From WRIS01 sp050945135 (GTDB lineage: Bacteria; Actinomycetota; Coriobacteriia; Coriobacteriales; Eggerthellaceae): DNA of 48,504 nucleotides. Below the pieces are notes generated by a model, which did not search any database, was not told the origin of the DNA, and saw only the letters and a list, made by a program, of their open reading frames with translations. Below are positions 1 through 8,198 of this stretch, piece after piece; position 1 is the stretch's first letter; every line of letters starts with the position of its first letter. Made by a program: the position numbers and the translations under genes. The stretch spans positions 1-48,504 of the forward strand of contig JBMNSJ010000011.1 in NCBI GenBank assembly GCA_050945135.1, in the 5' to 3' direction.

Positions 1-1354
1 GAGCGACCCCACAGTTCGCTTGGCTACAAGCCTCCGGCGATACAGACGGTTGCGGCATAGGGACTAACATTGAGGTTGGTACTGAAAACGGGGGCAGGGC
101 ACCAGCAATTCGATCTTTTGTAAGGTCTATTACATCCAGCGTAAAATCTGCAAGTTGAGCATTGCCGAAATAAAACGAGAGACAATTGTCAAACCCGCTA
201 AAAAGGAACTTAAGTTTTCTTTTAGCTAACACCGGAGAACAGTTACGGAGGAATTCGAGACTTCCGGTAATCTCTATTTTTGTCTGCCCATTTTCAATGT
301 TGCCTACAAGTCGGACAGATAGCATTTTCTCCGAAGTTGATCCTTCCCAAGTAAAGCCCTTTCGGCCTTGGCTAAAGGAGTCCTGAATTAGATTGATTGT
401 AGTGCCTGCCTCATTTTTAATGCAGGCCTCATGTATCGGAACGGATGAAGAGTACTCATACATGCTTACTGTTCCAATGCGGCTTTCGTCAACGTCGCTA
501 AACAGCACTTCACTATGAGTTGATATTTTTGCTGGAAAGCTTTTAAGCGGTATCCCAAAATCAATATAATCCCTCAGTTGCTCCTTGTGCTCATCGTTGT
601 CAGCAAACAAAGTGAAGGTTCCTGAAATAGGCGCAAGCTCGGCTGCGGCGGAGTGTTTTGCAAGAACATCAATTTTTATTGCTCCACCTTGTTTGGTTCC
701 CTCAATAGTTGTAACAACAAGTCCAGGACATGACCTAAACACAAGCGGCGCCTCAAAATCAAAATCGTGTAATAGCTGGAAATCGTAAGTGTAATGCGGA
801 TCAATGGCTCCCAATAATGATTGAATTTTTATCAATTGCGACTTAAGACCTTCCGGATCTGTAACGTCTGGTAGCCTAGCCGCATCAAGGCATTCCTTAG
901 CAATCGCCAGCGTTGCATTCTTGTTGCCATCAATATAGTAATCTGCAACATAAGGCATCTTTGCGGCCCAGGCATCCACGTGGCTTTTTCCAAACCAGCT
1001 CGCCTCTGCACCAAATGATGCCGTAAGCGTTTCGAACCATTTTAAGTTTTCACGTGTTGGGTTCAGGGGCATAACAAGATACCAATTGACTAACACCAAG
1101 CCGTTTTCTTGAGCGTATTTGATTAATCGCTCCCAAGATTTTTTGACTTGACTCTTTTGGGATGGCGACAAGGAAGATGCGAATTTCTTAATTTGGTAGA
1201 CCTCAATTTTGTTGTCACCAAGGCTCCTAATTACATCGATTCCAGCATCTCCGACTGATGGCCTCACGTGAATGCAGTCTGGGTTTTCAAGACATATGTA
1301 AGTTGCCATTATTCGTTCGACAATATCTCCCGAAAGCTCAGACCAAGGAATCAT
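1..1354 (-). CDS. Partial protein with N-terminal Mrr-like nuclease fold
   Basis: This open reading frame starts at the ATG at 1354 and reads leftward without a stop to the window edge, so at least 451 residues are visible and the C-terminus is missing. The N-terminus shows GDAGIDVI (about residues 35-42) followed by EVYQIKKF (51-58). This D...QxK arrangement matches the PD-(D/E)XK nuclease core found at the N-terminus of Mrr-like and Cap4-like defence proteins, with D40, Q54 and K56 as the likely catalytic set. The remaining ~380 residues are not recognised and show no clear NTPase motif. The gene stands alone here, transcribed away from parA. Its AT-richer composition compared with parAB suggests cargo. 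A defence role is inference from the nuclease-like core only. Confidence 0.7.
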   Translation of the reverse strand, partial: MIPWSELSGDIVERIMATYICLENPDCIHVRPSVGDAGIDVIRSLGDNKIEVYQIKKFASSLSPSQKSQVKKSWERLIKYAQENGLVLVNWYLVMPLNPTRENLKWFETLTASFGAEASWFGKSHVDAWAAKMPYVADYYIDGNKNATLAIAKECLDAARLPDVTDPEGLKSQLIKIQSLLGAIDPHYTYDFQLLHDFDFEAPLVFRSCPGLVVTTIEGTKQGGAIKIDVLAKHSAAAELAPISGTFTLFADNDEHKEQLRDYIDFGIPLKSFPAKISTHSEVLFSDVDESRIGTVSMYEYSSSVPIHEACIKNEAGTTINLIQDSFSQGRKGFTWEGSTSEKMLSVRLVGNIENGQTKIEITGSLEFLRNCSPVLAKRKLKFLFSGFDNCLSFYFGNAQLADFTLDVIDLTKDRIAGALPPFSVPTSMLVPMPQPSVSPEACSQANCGVA

Positions 1355-1928
1355 TCCACTCACCCTCACTCACTTCATACTTAATCACGTTTATTTGCTA
1401 CATCTCATTTTACTAGCGAAGTATCTCCTTGTCTTACTTCTGCGCACTAGGGGTCACCTTGCTCTCCCAGCCTTTCATGGAACCTTGCCTCTTCCCAAGG
1501 GTCGCAATACTTTCCTGATTTCTTTTGCCTTCTGTAACTTCACGGAATCGCACTGCCAAAACAAACCGCTTTGCTTCGCAAAACCATTGCTTGGCGCTTA
1601 TCGCTTATCCCTTGGCAACAGCCAGAATCCATGCACGCTCGGTCGCCTTGCTCCCTCGCTTTTCGGCAGTCATCAAGGTGCATCTCTTTCGATAGAGGCA
1701 CTGCGGAAGATTCCTCGCATGTTGCGGACAGGTTGCTGTGAACCTAATCCTCATTAAGAGTCCTCCGTCGGTGGTATACTCTGATGCCGTAATACAAACC
1801 TGCAGAGAATGCTCGCCGTAAGGAGGGCTGACCGCTCGAAGAGCGGAACAGGCTTGGAAAACTGAATAAAAGCGGTTCCACTTCCACAGCATCACGGGGC
1901 CGCGCCCCATGTAAAGGAGTTGATACTC
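1355..1928. other. Gene-free region upstream of parA
   Basis: I see no convincing gene in these ~570 bp between two divergent genes; the small frames here lack ribosome binding sites. The right part holds TATACT at about 1775-1780 as a possible -10 box, a CCGCTC/GAGCGG hairpin at 1832-1846, and one copy of the leader repeat (1881-1919) ending in the parA ribosome binding site. The 130-nt untranslated stretch before parA may be a structured leader. Confidence 0.4.
1881..1919 (+). repeat. Leader repeat copy 1 (before parA)
   Basis: CTTCCACAGC...CCCCATGTAAAGGAG, ending in the parA ribosome binding site. Confidence 0.65.
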
Positions 1929-2696
1929 GTGCGTACGCTCGCAATCAGCAACTACAAAGGCGGTGTAGGCAAAACCACCACCGCAGTTAACTTGGCATCC
2001 ATATATGCCAGAAAAGGTAAGCGTGTCTTGCTTATCGACCTTGATCCTCAGGCGTCTGCAACCGACTATTTCGGTGCCTATGACGCTGCCGAGCAAACCG
2101 GCAAGAACAGCATCGGCCTTCTGTATCAGAACAAGCCCGTTGCCGAAGATGTTCATACCACCCAGATCGAAAACCTATCCCTCATTCCGTCAACCATCGA
2201 ACTGGTGGACCAAAACGAGCTCGTGCTGCGGGAGCAGCGCTTGAAGTTCGCCCTTGACGATGCTTCCGACGATTACGACATCGCTATCCTGGACTGTTCG
2301 CCGGCCATGAAGCGCTTGGCTTTTAACGCCTACCTTGCTGCCGCCGAAGACGGCTGCGTCATCATTCCCGTGAAGCTGGACGCCACCGTTATGCGCGGCA
2401 CGGCGCTTACTGTTTCCGCCATTCAATCCATCGCCGACGCCTTGCGCATGCCAACTCCCAAGTGGCGCGTGCTGCGCACCTGTGTGCCCGGTTGCATGAC
2501 CAATGCTGAGGCAACGGGCGCGGCCGTGCTCGATCAGCATTTTGCCACGGAACAATTTGCTACCCAGATTCATGCCTCCGCAAAGGTGTGCGAGGGCAGC
2601 TGGTCTTGGCAACCGGTCGTCGCATTCGAACCCAACAGCCGCCCGGCCCAAGATTACGAAGCTTTGGTAAAGGAGATGATGGAAGATGTGCGCTAA
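1929..2696 (+). CDS. parA: ParA-family partition ATPase
   Basis: This 255-residue protein is a ParA/Soj-type Walker ATPase that would segregate or stabilise the element with the ParB protein encoded next to it. The deviant Walker A motif KGGVGKTT is at residues 10-17, followed by VLLIDLDPQASAT (motif A') and a Walker B-like DIAILDCSP. I chose the GTG at 1929 because it sits nine bases after AAGGAG (1914-1919). The in-frame TTG at 1920 directly abuts that ribosome binding site and is a poor start. The gene overlaps parB by 11 bp, so the two are translationally coupled. ParA proteins of conjugative elements can also act in element copy maintenance or in directing the transfer machinery; which applies here cannot be seen. 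Confidence 0.93.
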   Translation: MRTLAISNYKGGVGKTTTAVNLASIYARKGKRVLLIDLDPQASATDYFGAYDAAEQTGKNSIGLLYQNKPVAEDVHTTQIENLSLIPSTIELVDQNELVLREQRLKFALDDASDDYDIAILDCSPAMKRLAFNAYLAAAEDGCVIIPVKLDATVMRGTALTVSAIQSIADALRMPTPKWRVLRTCVPGCMTNAEATGAAVLDQHFATEQFATQIHASAKVCEGSWSWQPVVAFEPNSRPAQDYEALVKEMMEDVR

Positions 2697-3594
2697 AGCA
2701 ACCGCCGCTGCAGCAAGCTTCAGCATCTCCGGCCTCCTGGACTCCCAATCGAAGACGCGCGAGCGCTACCCCGTGGTCGAGATTGAGGTCGACGCCATAC
2801 AAGACCACCCCAATAACGCCATCTATTCCATGGACGAAACCGAAATCGAACGCCTTGCCGAATCCATCAAGCGCGACGGTCTGACCGATCTGCCGTTGGT
2901 TCGCAAGCTGCCCGACGGTCAATGGCAGATGCTTTCCGGGCACCGTCGCAAGGCAGCTTTCACCATGCTTTCAATTGACAACAACCGCTACGGCAAAATG
3001 CCGTGCCGCGTGGTTGATTCCATCAGCGATGCGCAGGCGCTCACGCTGCTGCACACCGTAAACCTTTTCACGCGGCAGCTATCCGTTACCGAGCGCGCTG
3101 CGGCAAGCCGGGCACTGGGCGTAGAAGTTGAGCAACTGCGCGAATCCAACCCCGAGCTTCGCGGGCAGCGAACCGAAGACATCAAGGCTTCCATCATCAG
3201 CCAGCAAACGGGTCGCAAGGTTTCCGGCAAGACCATCAAGCGCCAGGAGGACATGGCGGAAAGGGCCGCCGCGCTAGGCCCCGGATGGCAAAAGATTGCC
3301 GACCGCGAACTTCTTTCTGCGGACGCTCTGAGGGCTCTTGAAACCATGGATTCATCCGAGGCAGACGAGCTTTGCAAAGCCGCCAGTGCGACAGACATCA
3401 CCAAGCGCGAAGTCACTACGTTGATAACTTCTGCCGCGAACCAAGTCACCGACGAGCCAAATCCACACCTTGTTCGATCCGAACGAGCACTCGCCGCGTA
3501 CGTTTCCGGGCAGAATTGCCCACCAAACGAGCGTGAACGCGAATTACTCGCCTCGCTTCGTCTAAGCCTCTTAAAGCTCGAAGGGGGTGAGTAA
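2686..3594 (+). CDS. parB: ParB-family partition protein
   Basis: This 302-residue protein has the N-terminal ParB/sulfiredoxin-like domain (about residues 30-110). It shows IKRDGLTDLPLVRKLPDGQW, followed by LSGHRRKAAF, which matches the CTP-binding GHRRxxA motif of ParB. A helix-turn-helix region follows (about 125-195, LSVTERAAASRALGV and SGKTIKRQEDMAERAA). The C-terminus is variable and probably dimerises. It starts inside the end of parA with AAGGAGATG upstream. It would bind a centromere-like site; the four GGGACAATTTGTCCC palindromes in the transfer region are candidates. A hairpin at 3607-3630 directly follows the gene. Confidence 0.92.
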   Translation: MCAKATAAAASFSISGLLDSQSKTRERYPVVEIEVDAIQDHPNNAIYSMDETEIERLAESIKRDGLTDLPLVRKLPDGQWQMLSGHRRKAAFTMLSIDNNRYGKMPCRVVDSISDAQALTLLHTVNLFTRQLSVTERAAASRALGVEVEQLRESNPELRGQRTEDIKASIISQQTGRKVSGKTIKRQEDMAERAAALGPGWQKIADRELLSADALRALETMDSSEADELCKAASATDITKREVTTLITSAANQVTDEPNPHLVRSERALAAYVSGQNCPPNERERELLASLRLSLLKLEGGE

Positions 3595-3606
3595 GTATCC
3601 AAAGCA

Positions 3607-3630
3607 TGGCTCCTCGTCTGTTAGGAGCCA
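3607..3630 (+). terminator. Hairpin after parB
   Basis: TGGCTCCT (3607-3614) and AGGAGCCA (3623-3630) form an 8-bp perfect stem with an 8-nt loop just after the parB stop. There is no U-tract, so it is either a weak terminator or part of the oriT region that follows. Confidence 0.4.
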
Positions 3631-3863
3631 ATCGTAGCAAGTAACCTGTTTTGTAATACACGGCCTTGCGGCCATTACAAAACAGACTTGCCCGTCGGGG
3701 TGGCGCAATTTGCAAGCAGGTTTGCCGACGGCCTTCAGCCTTAGCACCCTCTGCTGATTTTTGCGCACCCCTGTGGGTAAATTTACGCACAGGGTCTATC
3801 GGCCATGTTGCGTAAATTGCGGGGGATGCCCCGCGCCCCTATTGCAACCGCAAGCAATGCCAT
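3631..3863. other. Candidate oriT of element 1
   Basis: This non-coding stretch lies directly upstream of the mobC-like gene and relaxase, the usual place for an origin of transfer. It is dense in inverted repeats. CTGTTTTGTAAT (3646-3657) pairs perfectly with ATTACAAAACAG (3674-3685), with GGCC...GGCC inside the loop. CCGTCGG (3692-3698) pairs with CCGACGG (3725-3731). A near-perfect 26-bp palindrome lies at 3769-3794 (CCCTGTG...CACAGGG around GTAAATTTAC). A further half-site TTGCGTAAATT lies near 3808. The nick site cannot be read by eye. Confidence 0.6.
3769..3794. promoter_or_regulatory. 26-bp operator-like palindrome
   Basis: CCCTGTG and CACAGGG flank GTAAATTTAC, with a single mismatched pair in the whole palindrome. 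An inverted half copy (TGCGTAAATT) follows about 20 bp later. It lies 120 bp before the mobC-like gene and could bind a relaxosome protein or a repressor. Confidence 0.45.
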
Positions 3864-3905
3864 CTTCCACAACAGGCGTTGCACTGCGTTGACCAAGTAA
3901 AGGAG
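3864..3905 (+). repeat. Leader repeat copy 2 (before the mobC-like gene)
   Basis: CTTCCACAAC...GACCAAGTAAAGGAG; it has AAGTAA in place of ATGTAA. Confidence 0.6.
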
Positions 3906-3913
3906 ATACGACC

Positions 3914-4321
3914 ATGCCTTACCCGAACCTTATCAGCTGCCGCCTGAGCGACGAAGATCGCGACCAACTTCACCAGCAAGCCGAGCGCTTCCAGAAGACG
4001 CCTTCGGAATATATCCGCTACCTCATCCGCATCCCCGTCGACGCGAAAGAAGGCGATGGAACGCGCTGCGTCGTCTTGGATACCGACGCGCTTGGCTCGA
4101 TGTCTCGCGAGCTTACCAAGTGGGGCTACCACTACAACCAGGCCGTGCATTCCATGAACACCATCTCAATGTTCATACGCCGTGGCCGCCTTGATACCGA
4201 GTACTTCATCAAGACGATTGGCGAGATTAACGGCAGCCTGGCGAAGATCGACTCAGGAAAAAACAGCCTGGTTTACTCGCTGCAGGAAATCGAGAAATCA
4301 ACTTTGGTGCGTGATTGGTGA
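3914..4321 (+). CDS. MobC-like relaxosome accessory protein
   Basis: This 135-residue protein begins with ISCRLSDEDRDQLHQQAERF, typical of a ribbon-helix-helix DNA-binding protein. It continues with helical segments (LTKWGYHYNQAVHSMNTI) like those of MobC/MbeC mobilization proteins, which help the relaxase bind and open oriT. The start has a good ribosome binding site (TAAAGGAG, 9 nt upstream). It lies between the oriT-like repeats and the relaxase gene, with which it overlaps by one base (TGATG), as expected for a co-translated relaxosome pair. Sequence identity to named families is recognised only from motif style and context. Confidence 0.8.
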   Translation: MPYPNLISCRLSDEDRDQLHQQAERFQKTPSEYIRYLIRIPVDAKEGDGTRCVVLDTDALGSMSRELTKWGYHYNQAVHSMNTISMFIRRGRLDTEYFIKTIGEINGSLAKIDSGKNSLVYSLQEIEKSTLVRDW

Positions 4322-5628
4322 TGCCGATCCTAAAGCCGATTGCGGGACATACCAGCACCGCGCGTATCGAAGCGTATCTGGAGAAGAATGGTCGAGCCCT
4401 AGCACGCGACTTCTACAACCTGTCTTGGGATGAAAACCAGATGGCTGGCTATGACGAAGCAATGAAAGACAGTGTGCATTGGTCCCGGGAGATGGATGAG
4501 TTGCGGGCATCCTACGGAAACGATCTTCCCCATGGGGGTCGTCGTGCCCGAACCTTCGTCCACTACGTCATGTCACCAACGCCGGAAGACAATCTAAACC
4601 TTGAGCAGTTACGCGAGCTTTCCCGGGCTTGGGTGCAGAAGTACCTGCCCGACTATCAAGCCGCCATCATCTATCACGATGACAACCAAAACGGCATTCC
4701 CCACGCGCACATCGTCGTTAACAATACCAATGTGGTGACCGGCCTGCGTATCCAAATACCAAACCCGTTCGAGCTCAATCGTGGCTTGCAGCATATGGCC
4801 GAAGAACGTGGTTTTGGATATTTGCGCGACGAGGTTACTGCAGACGATGGCTTTGGCAAGCTGGCATCCAAAGACGATGAGCCTGCCACCCTTGGGCTCA
4901 GCAAGCAAGAATACTATCTGAGCTGCGCAGAGCGCCGCGTGCTTGAAAGCGGCGAGTACTCCTGGGTAAACGACATCCGCGATCGCGTTTCCATGGCGAA
5001 GAACCTTGCGCGAAACGAAAGCGAGTTCCGCCAAATCTTGGACATGCTAGAAGTGGACGTTGACGACAACTCGCCCAAGGCAAACCGCGCAGATTGGATT
5101 TACTCACTGCGCGATCAAGGAGCTAAACGCGTTGGCGGTGAGCGTCTTGGCTATACCTTTGGCAAAGAAGCGCTACAGTCGCGTTTTGCCCGGTCGAGTG
5201 CCGCAAGGCCAACCATCGCAGCCTCTAAGAATTTTATGGCTATCGCAGTGCAGGCCACGGAAATCAACGATCTTGTCGAGCTGCACAACCTGGCATTCAC
5301 GCTGGATCTCAACAGACGCTATGGCATTGCGGGAATCGACGATTATGCTCGCCGCATCAGCAGCCTTGAATCCAAACGCGAACATGCGGAAACGCCCCGG
5401 CAGAAGGACCGCATCGCCACGCAGATTGCACAACTAGAGCAAGCGCGCGAATTCGTACGCGAGAAGGCATTGATTCCGCAACAGCGCCCACCGCGCCCCA
5501 AGCGGCAGCTTACTCCGGCACAGAAGAAGGTTGCGGCACAGCGCAACCAAGCTGGATACACCTACGGCGACGCGCGACATATCGACCGTGGCTACGACCA
5601 GCCAAGTCGAGACGGCCGAAGCAGATAG
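4321..5628 (+). CDS. Relaxase (MOBP/VirD2-like mobilization nuclease)
   Basis: This 435-residue protein would nick oriT, bind covalently to the 5' end and lead the strand through the type IV channel. The N-terminal relaxase domain shows a candidate catalytic tyrosine (Y19 in ARIEAYLEK) and the metal-binding histidine motif GIPHAHIVVNNT (H128, H130, with H119 just before). The C-terminal half is charged and coiled, ending in a basic tail rich in Arg and Gln. The ATG at 4321 overlaps the stop of the mobC-like gene as TGATG, so translation is probably by re-initiation; upstream GTG and TTG codons are less likely starts. It resembles the element 2 relaxase in the EMxxxRxxYGxD region, so the two elements carry diverged members of one family. 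Confidence 0.9.
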   Translation: MPILKPIAGHTSTARIEAYLEKNGRALARDFYNLSWDENQMAGYDEAMKDSVHWSREMDELRASYGNDLPHGGRRARTFVHYVMSPTPEDNLNLEQLRELSRAWVQKYLPDYQAAIIYHDDNQNGIPHAHIVVNNTNVVTGLRIQIPNPFELNRGLQHMAEERGFGYLRDEVTADDGFGKLASKDDEPATLGLSKQEYYLSCAERRVLESGEYSWVNDIRDRVSMAKNLARNESEFRQILDMLEVDVDDNSPKANRADWIYSLRDQGAKRVGGERLGYTFGKEALQSRFARSSAARPTIAASKNFMAIAVQATEINDLVELHNLAFTLDLNRRYGIAGIDDYARRISSLESKREHAETPRQKDRIATQIAQLEQAREFVREKALIPQQRPPRPKRQLTPAQKKVAAQRNQAGYTYGDARHIDRGYDQPSRDGRSR

Positions 5629-5637
5629 GAGCGCGCA

Positions 5638-6366
5638 ATGAACATTCAAGTGTTTTATGACAGCGGGCGCGTGGACGAATTTGACGTGGATCGTTTCACG
5701 CTCCCGCAGCCCTTTGACGGCAACAACATGCTCACCAACTTCGAGGTGCGCTTTGACAACCTGGACACCGAGAGCTTGTGGCTGCAGGCGCATTTCTACG
5801 ACATTCGGGCTGAATACCGCCAGGATGCGCAAGCTGATACCACTCCCGTTGCACGTCGCATGCGCGGATGGCGCTTTCTGCTGGTGGACAAAACCGAGAT
5901 CAGCCATGTATCCAAAATCGTGGTGAACAAGGAAATGGTTGCCTGGCGCGTGGGCGAAGACCTTATCAACGGGATTAAGTTTCGTGCGCAAGAGCTTGCT
6001 TGCTTCAACAACGACACGGCATCTTCCATCAACAGCAAGGCCGTTGCCGTGCATGACTATCTTGCAAACACGGATCCGATCCTTGCCGCAAACGAAGACG
6101 AGCTGTGCCAGATGTTCGGCTACACCCGAAGGGCCTACGAGCAGGTGTTACTAGCCGAAGGGTGCCAGCCCACGGAAGTGAAGAAGCCCGAGCAACAAGG
6201 CGCGAAGGAAAGCGCCGAACAGGCTCCAGCTGAATGCGAAGAAGTTGAAGATGACGAAGGATCCTGGCTTGAAAGCTTGTCCAACGTCGATGAGGCAGAC
6301 GAACCCGATGACGATGTTTGGGACGACGACTATGACGACTACGACGATGAGGAGAACACGCGATGA
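5638..6366 (+). CDS. Unknown protein with acidic C-terminal tail
   Basis: This 242-residue protein is not recognised. It starts nine bases after the relaxase stop with GGAG upstream, so it is in the mobilization operon. The first ~185 residues look like a globular soluble domain without a signal peptide. The last ~60 residues are extremely acidic (runs of D and E, DDDVWDDDYDDYDDEE), a common feature of DNA-mimic or protein-binding tails. It overlaps the next small gene as ATGA. A role in DNA processing or protection during transfer is a guess from position. Confidence 0.8.
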   Translation: MNIQVFYDSGRVDEFDVDRFTLPQPFDGNNMLTNFEVRFDNLDTESLWLQAHFYDIRAEYRQDAQADTTPVARRMRGWRFLLVDKTEISHVSKIVVNKEMVAWRVGEDLINGIKFRAQELACFNNDTASSINSKAVAVHDYLANTDPILAANEDELCQMFGYTRRAYEQVLLAEGCQPTEVKKPEQQGAKESAEQAPAECEEVEDDEGSWLESLSNVDEADEPDDDVWDDDYDDYDDEENTR

Positions 6367-6425
6367 AGTTTGTATTTGGATTCTTCCGCTGGCTGTTTAA
6401 GGCCGTATTCCGTTTCTTCATGTAA
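6363..6425 (+). CDS. 20-residue hydrophobic, basic micropeptide
   Basis: The ATG at 6363 overlaps the previous stop as ATGA and the frame encodes MKFVFGFFRWLFKAVFRFFM, ending in TAA. It is almost entirely aromatic and hydrophobic residues, with K or R every four to six positions, giving an amphipathic membrane-active helix. Its own ATGTAA end forms part of the ribosome binding site (TAAAGGAG) of the next gene. Overlap with both neighbours supports translation, but so short a gene needs direct evidence. It might be a small membrane subunit, or simply a coupling leader. Confidence 0.5.
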   Translation: MKFVFGFFRWLFKAVFRFFM

Positions 6426-6439
6426 AGGAGTGAGTTTTC

Positions 6440-7175
6440 ATGAAAGCAAAAGATGCTCTGGCGAAATGCCAGCAAACCATTAAGAGCCACCCCAAACAGG
6501 TGGCCGCTATTGCCGTTACTGCAATCATTGCGGTTGTCCTCGTGTGCGTGTTTTGCTTTCGCGGGTGCGATAGCAACGATGTTGTTGGCGAGGGCCCAGC
6601 TGGCACTGCGAGCCAAACGAGTAACGACAGTCCATTGAACGCTACAGCTATTGAGACTGGCCTAGCAACCATGGATGCGGAGCAAAGCGTCTCGCCGAAC
6701 GAAGAGCAAAATGCCGATGCGGCGGCGGGCCAAAGCGCAGCAGAGAACGGTTTTGCTGGTTCCGATAGCCAATCTGCAGGAAACGGCCCAACGCAGGAAC
6801 CAAGCTCGACATCAACGGACAACAGTAATCCTGGACCTTCTGGTGGCGGCAATAACGGTTCTTCAAGCAACAATGAAAGCGCGCCTGCCGCACCAAGCAA
6901 AAAATGGGTTGTGGACTACAAGCAGGTCTGGGTTCAGGACTCTGCGGCATGGGATGAATCCATCCCATGCCTATGGTTACGAGGAAAGATCAATCTGTAA
7001 TGTTTCCGGCTCAGACATCACCAGCAACGAGGTTGCCCACGGCAAGGCCCACATGATGGCCGGGGAAGGCAGCGGTCATAATACCGAAATGGTTCAAGTG
7101 GCTACCGGCAGCCAAACCGTTCATCACGATGCTACCGGTCATTACGAGACCGTCGAGAGTGGACATTGGGAGTGA
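6440..7175 (+). pseudogene. Membrane-anchored protein interrupted by a frameshift
   Basis: The first frame starts at 6440 with a good ribosome binding site and gives a short cytoplasmic tail, one transmembrane segment (about residues 20-42, ending in VFCFRGC) and a long Ser/Asn/Ala-rich linker. It then runs through WVVDYKQVWVQDSAAWDESI and stops at 7000 after an unrelated tail. The next frame (from about 6966, stop at 7175) continues with YGYEERSICNVSG, a His-rich segment and HYETVESGHWE, which looks like the natural C-terminus of the same protein. Skipping one C in ATCCCATG near 6964-6970 joins the two halves. I infer a one-base insertion, with a sequencing error or programmed frameshift as alternatives. 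The CNVSG sequence looks like a degraded CNxCG metal-binding knuckle. Confidence 0.7.
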
Positions 7176-7201
7176 GACTGGCTATTCTTGCAGTTAAAAT
7201 G

Positions 7202-7207
7202 TATAAT
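7202..7207 (+). promoter_or_regulatory. Promoter -10 box for the AbiE-like operon
   Basis: TATAAT at 7202-7207 is a consensus -10 element 35 bp before the chosen ATG at 7242. A weak CTGGCT at 7178-7183 could be the -35 element with an 18-bp spacer. The promoter lies after the frameshifted membrane gene, so the cassette has its own transcription. Confidence 0.55.
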
Positions 7208-7241
7208 TGCAAGCATGTTGGGATTATGCAGAAAGAGTCCT

Positions 7242-8198
7242 ATGAAAGAAGTATCCAGATACTTAAAAGACAGCCTTGGGTTTGACCTTGGTACTGAGAG
7301 CTATTCTGACTCATCTAGTTGGCCGCTCTTTCTGGAGCGCGCTGCAGATTATTATCTCTGCAGCGTTGATGGAGTGCGCTTTGTGATTGCCTCCATATCT
7401 GGCAATGCAACGCTTCCCGAATTGAAGCGAGTATTCAACCAAGCAGCCAAAAGGGCAGGCGTGCCAATTGTGCTAACCAATGACAACATCGACGCCCGAC
7501 AACGAAAAGCACTTGTTCAGCAGGGTATTCCCTTTGTTGTTCCCGATAAGCAGGCATACCTTCCCTTCCTTGGTTTTATTGCTGCAGCAAAAACAGAGAA
7601 ACGTAGTTTTGGGGAGTATCTAGCTCCAAGCTCCCAAGCTGCCTTAGTTGCCATCGTCGCCAACCCGGACGTCAAAAGTGCCTCGGCGTTAAAAGAGATC
7701 ACGAACCTTACTACCAGCAGCGTCTCGCGCGCTCTTGACGAGCTTGTCGAACGTGAGCTCATTACCAAGTCAAAAGATGGACGCAATATCGTATTTTCAT
7801 ATGACGAAGCAAAGAATGCGTTACTTAAACAAGCGATGCCCTATTTGACAACACCTGTAGTACGAAGGATCTTCGCCCGCAAAAGCGCTGTATTTGAGAC
7901 CCTACCAGACGCAGGAGACAGCGCGCTTGCATCGCGATCGATGCTCGCTTATCCGGCGGTGGCTCAAAAAGCTGTTTCGAAAAACGCAGTAAAGAGCCTT
8001 GTCTTCGATGAAGTTCTTGAAGGCGAGCTTGATAATGCCGAAATGATTGAACTCCAGATATGGTCTTACGACCCCTTAGTAGCTGGGCTTGACGTTGTTG
8101 ACAACGTATCTCTTGCGCTATCACTGGTAGAAGAGCAGGACGAAAGAATCTTCGGGGAGCTTAATTCCCTTTTTAATGAGGAGGACTTATGGCAATAA
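7242..8198 (+). CDS. AbiEi-like winged-helix antitoxin/regulator
   Basis: This 318-residue protein has a winged helix-turn-helix of MarR type at about residues 133-175 (SASALKEITNLTTSSVSRAL then DELVERELI). It is flanked by an N-terminal domain and a ~140-residue C-terminal domain. It overlaps by 10 bp the nucleotidyltransferase gene that follows, the arrangement of AbiEi-AbiEii (type IV-like) toxin-antitoxin systems, where the winged-helix protein represses the operon and counteracts the toxin. I chose ATG 7242 because AGAAAGAG lies just before it and it falls downstream of the TATAAT box; starts at 7188 or 7215 would lie too near or upstream of transcription. Antitoxin function is inferred from this pairing, not from close sequence recognition. 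Confidence 0.78.
   Translation: MKEVSRYLKDSLGFDLGTESYSDSSSWPLFLERAADYYLCSVDGVRFVIASISGNATLPELKRVFNQAAKRAGVPIVLTNDNIDARQRKALVQQGIPFVVPDKQAYLPFLGFIAAAKTEKRSFGEYLAPSSQAALVAIVANPDVKSASALKEITNLTTSSVSRALDELVERELITKSKDGRNIVFSYDEAKNALLKQAMPYLTTPVVRRIFARKSAVFETLPDAGDSALASRSMLAYPAVAQKAVSKNAVKSLVFDEVLEGELDNAEMIELQIWSYDPLVAGLDVVDNVSLALSLVEEQDERIFGELNSLFNEEDLWQ

Noticed and set aside
51..60. TGCGGCATAG match between the left edge and the 30371 repeat, a possible left end of element 1
   Set aside because: Only 10-12 bp match and it lies inside an open coding frame; probably chance.
1395..1757. 120-codon frame on the plus strand upstream of parA
   Set aside because: It has no ribosome binding site or recognisable domain, and its composition looks like random translation of non-coding DNA.
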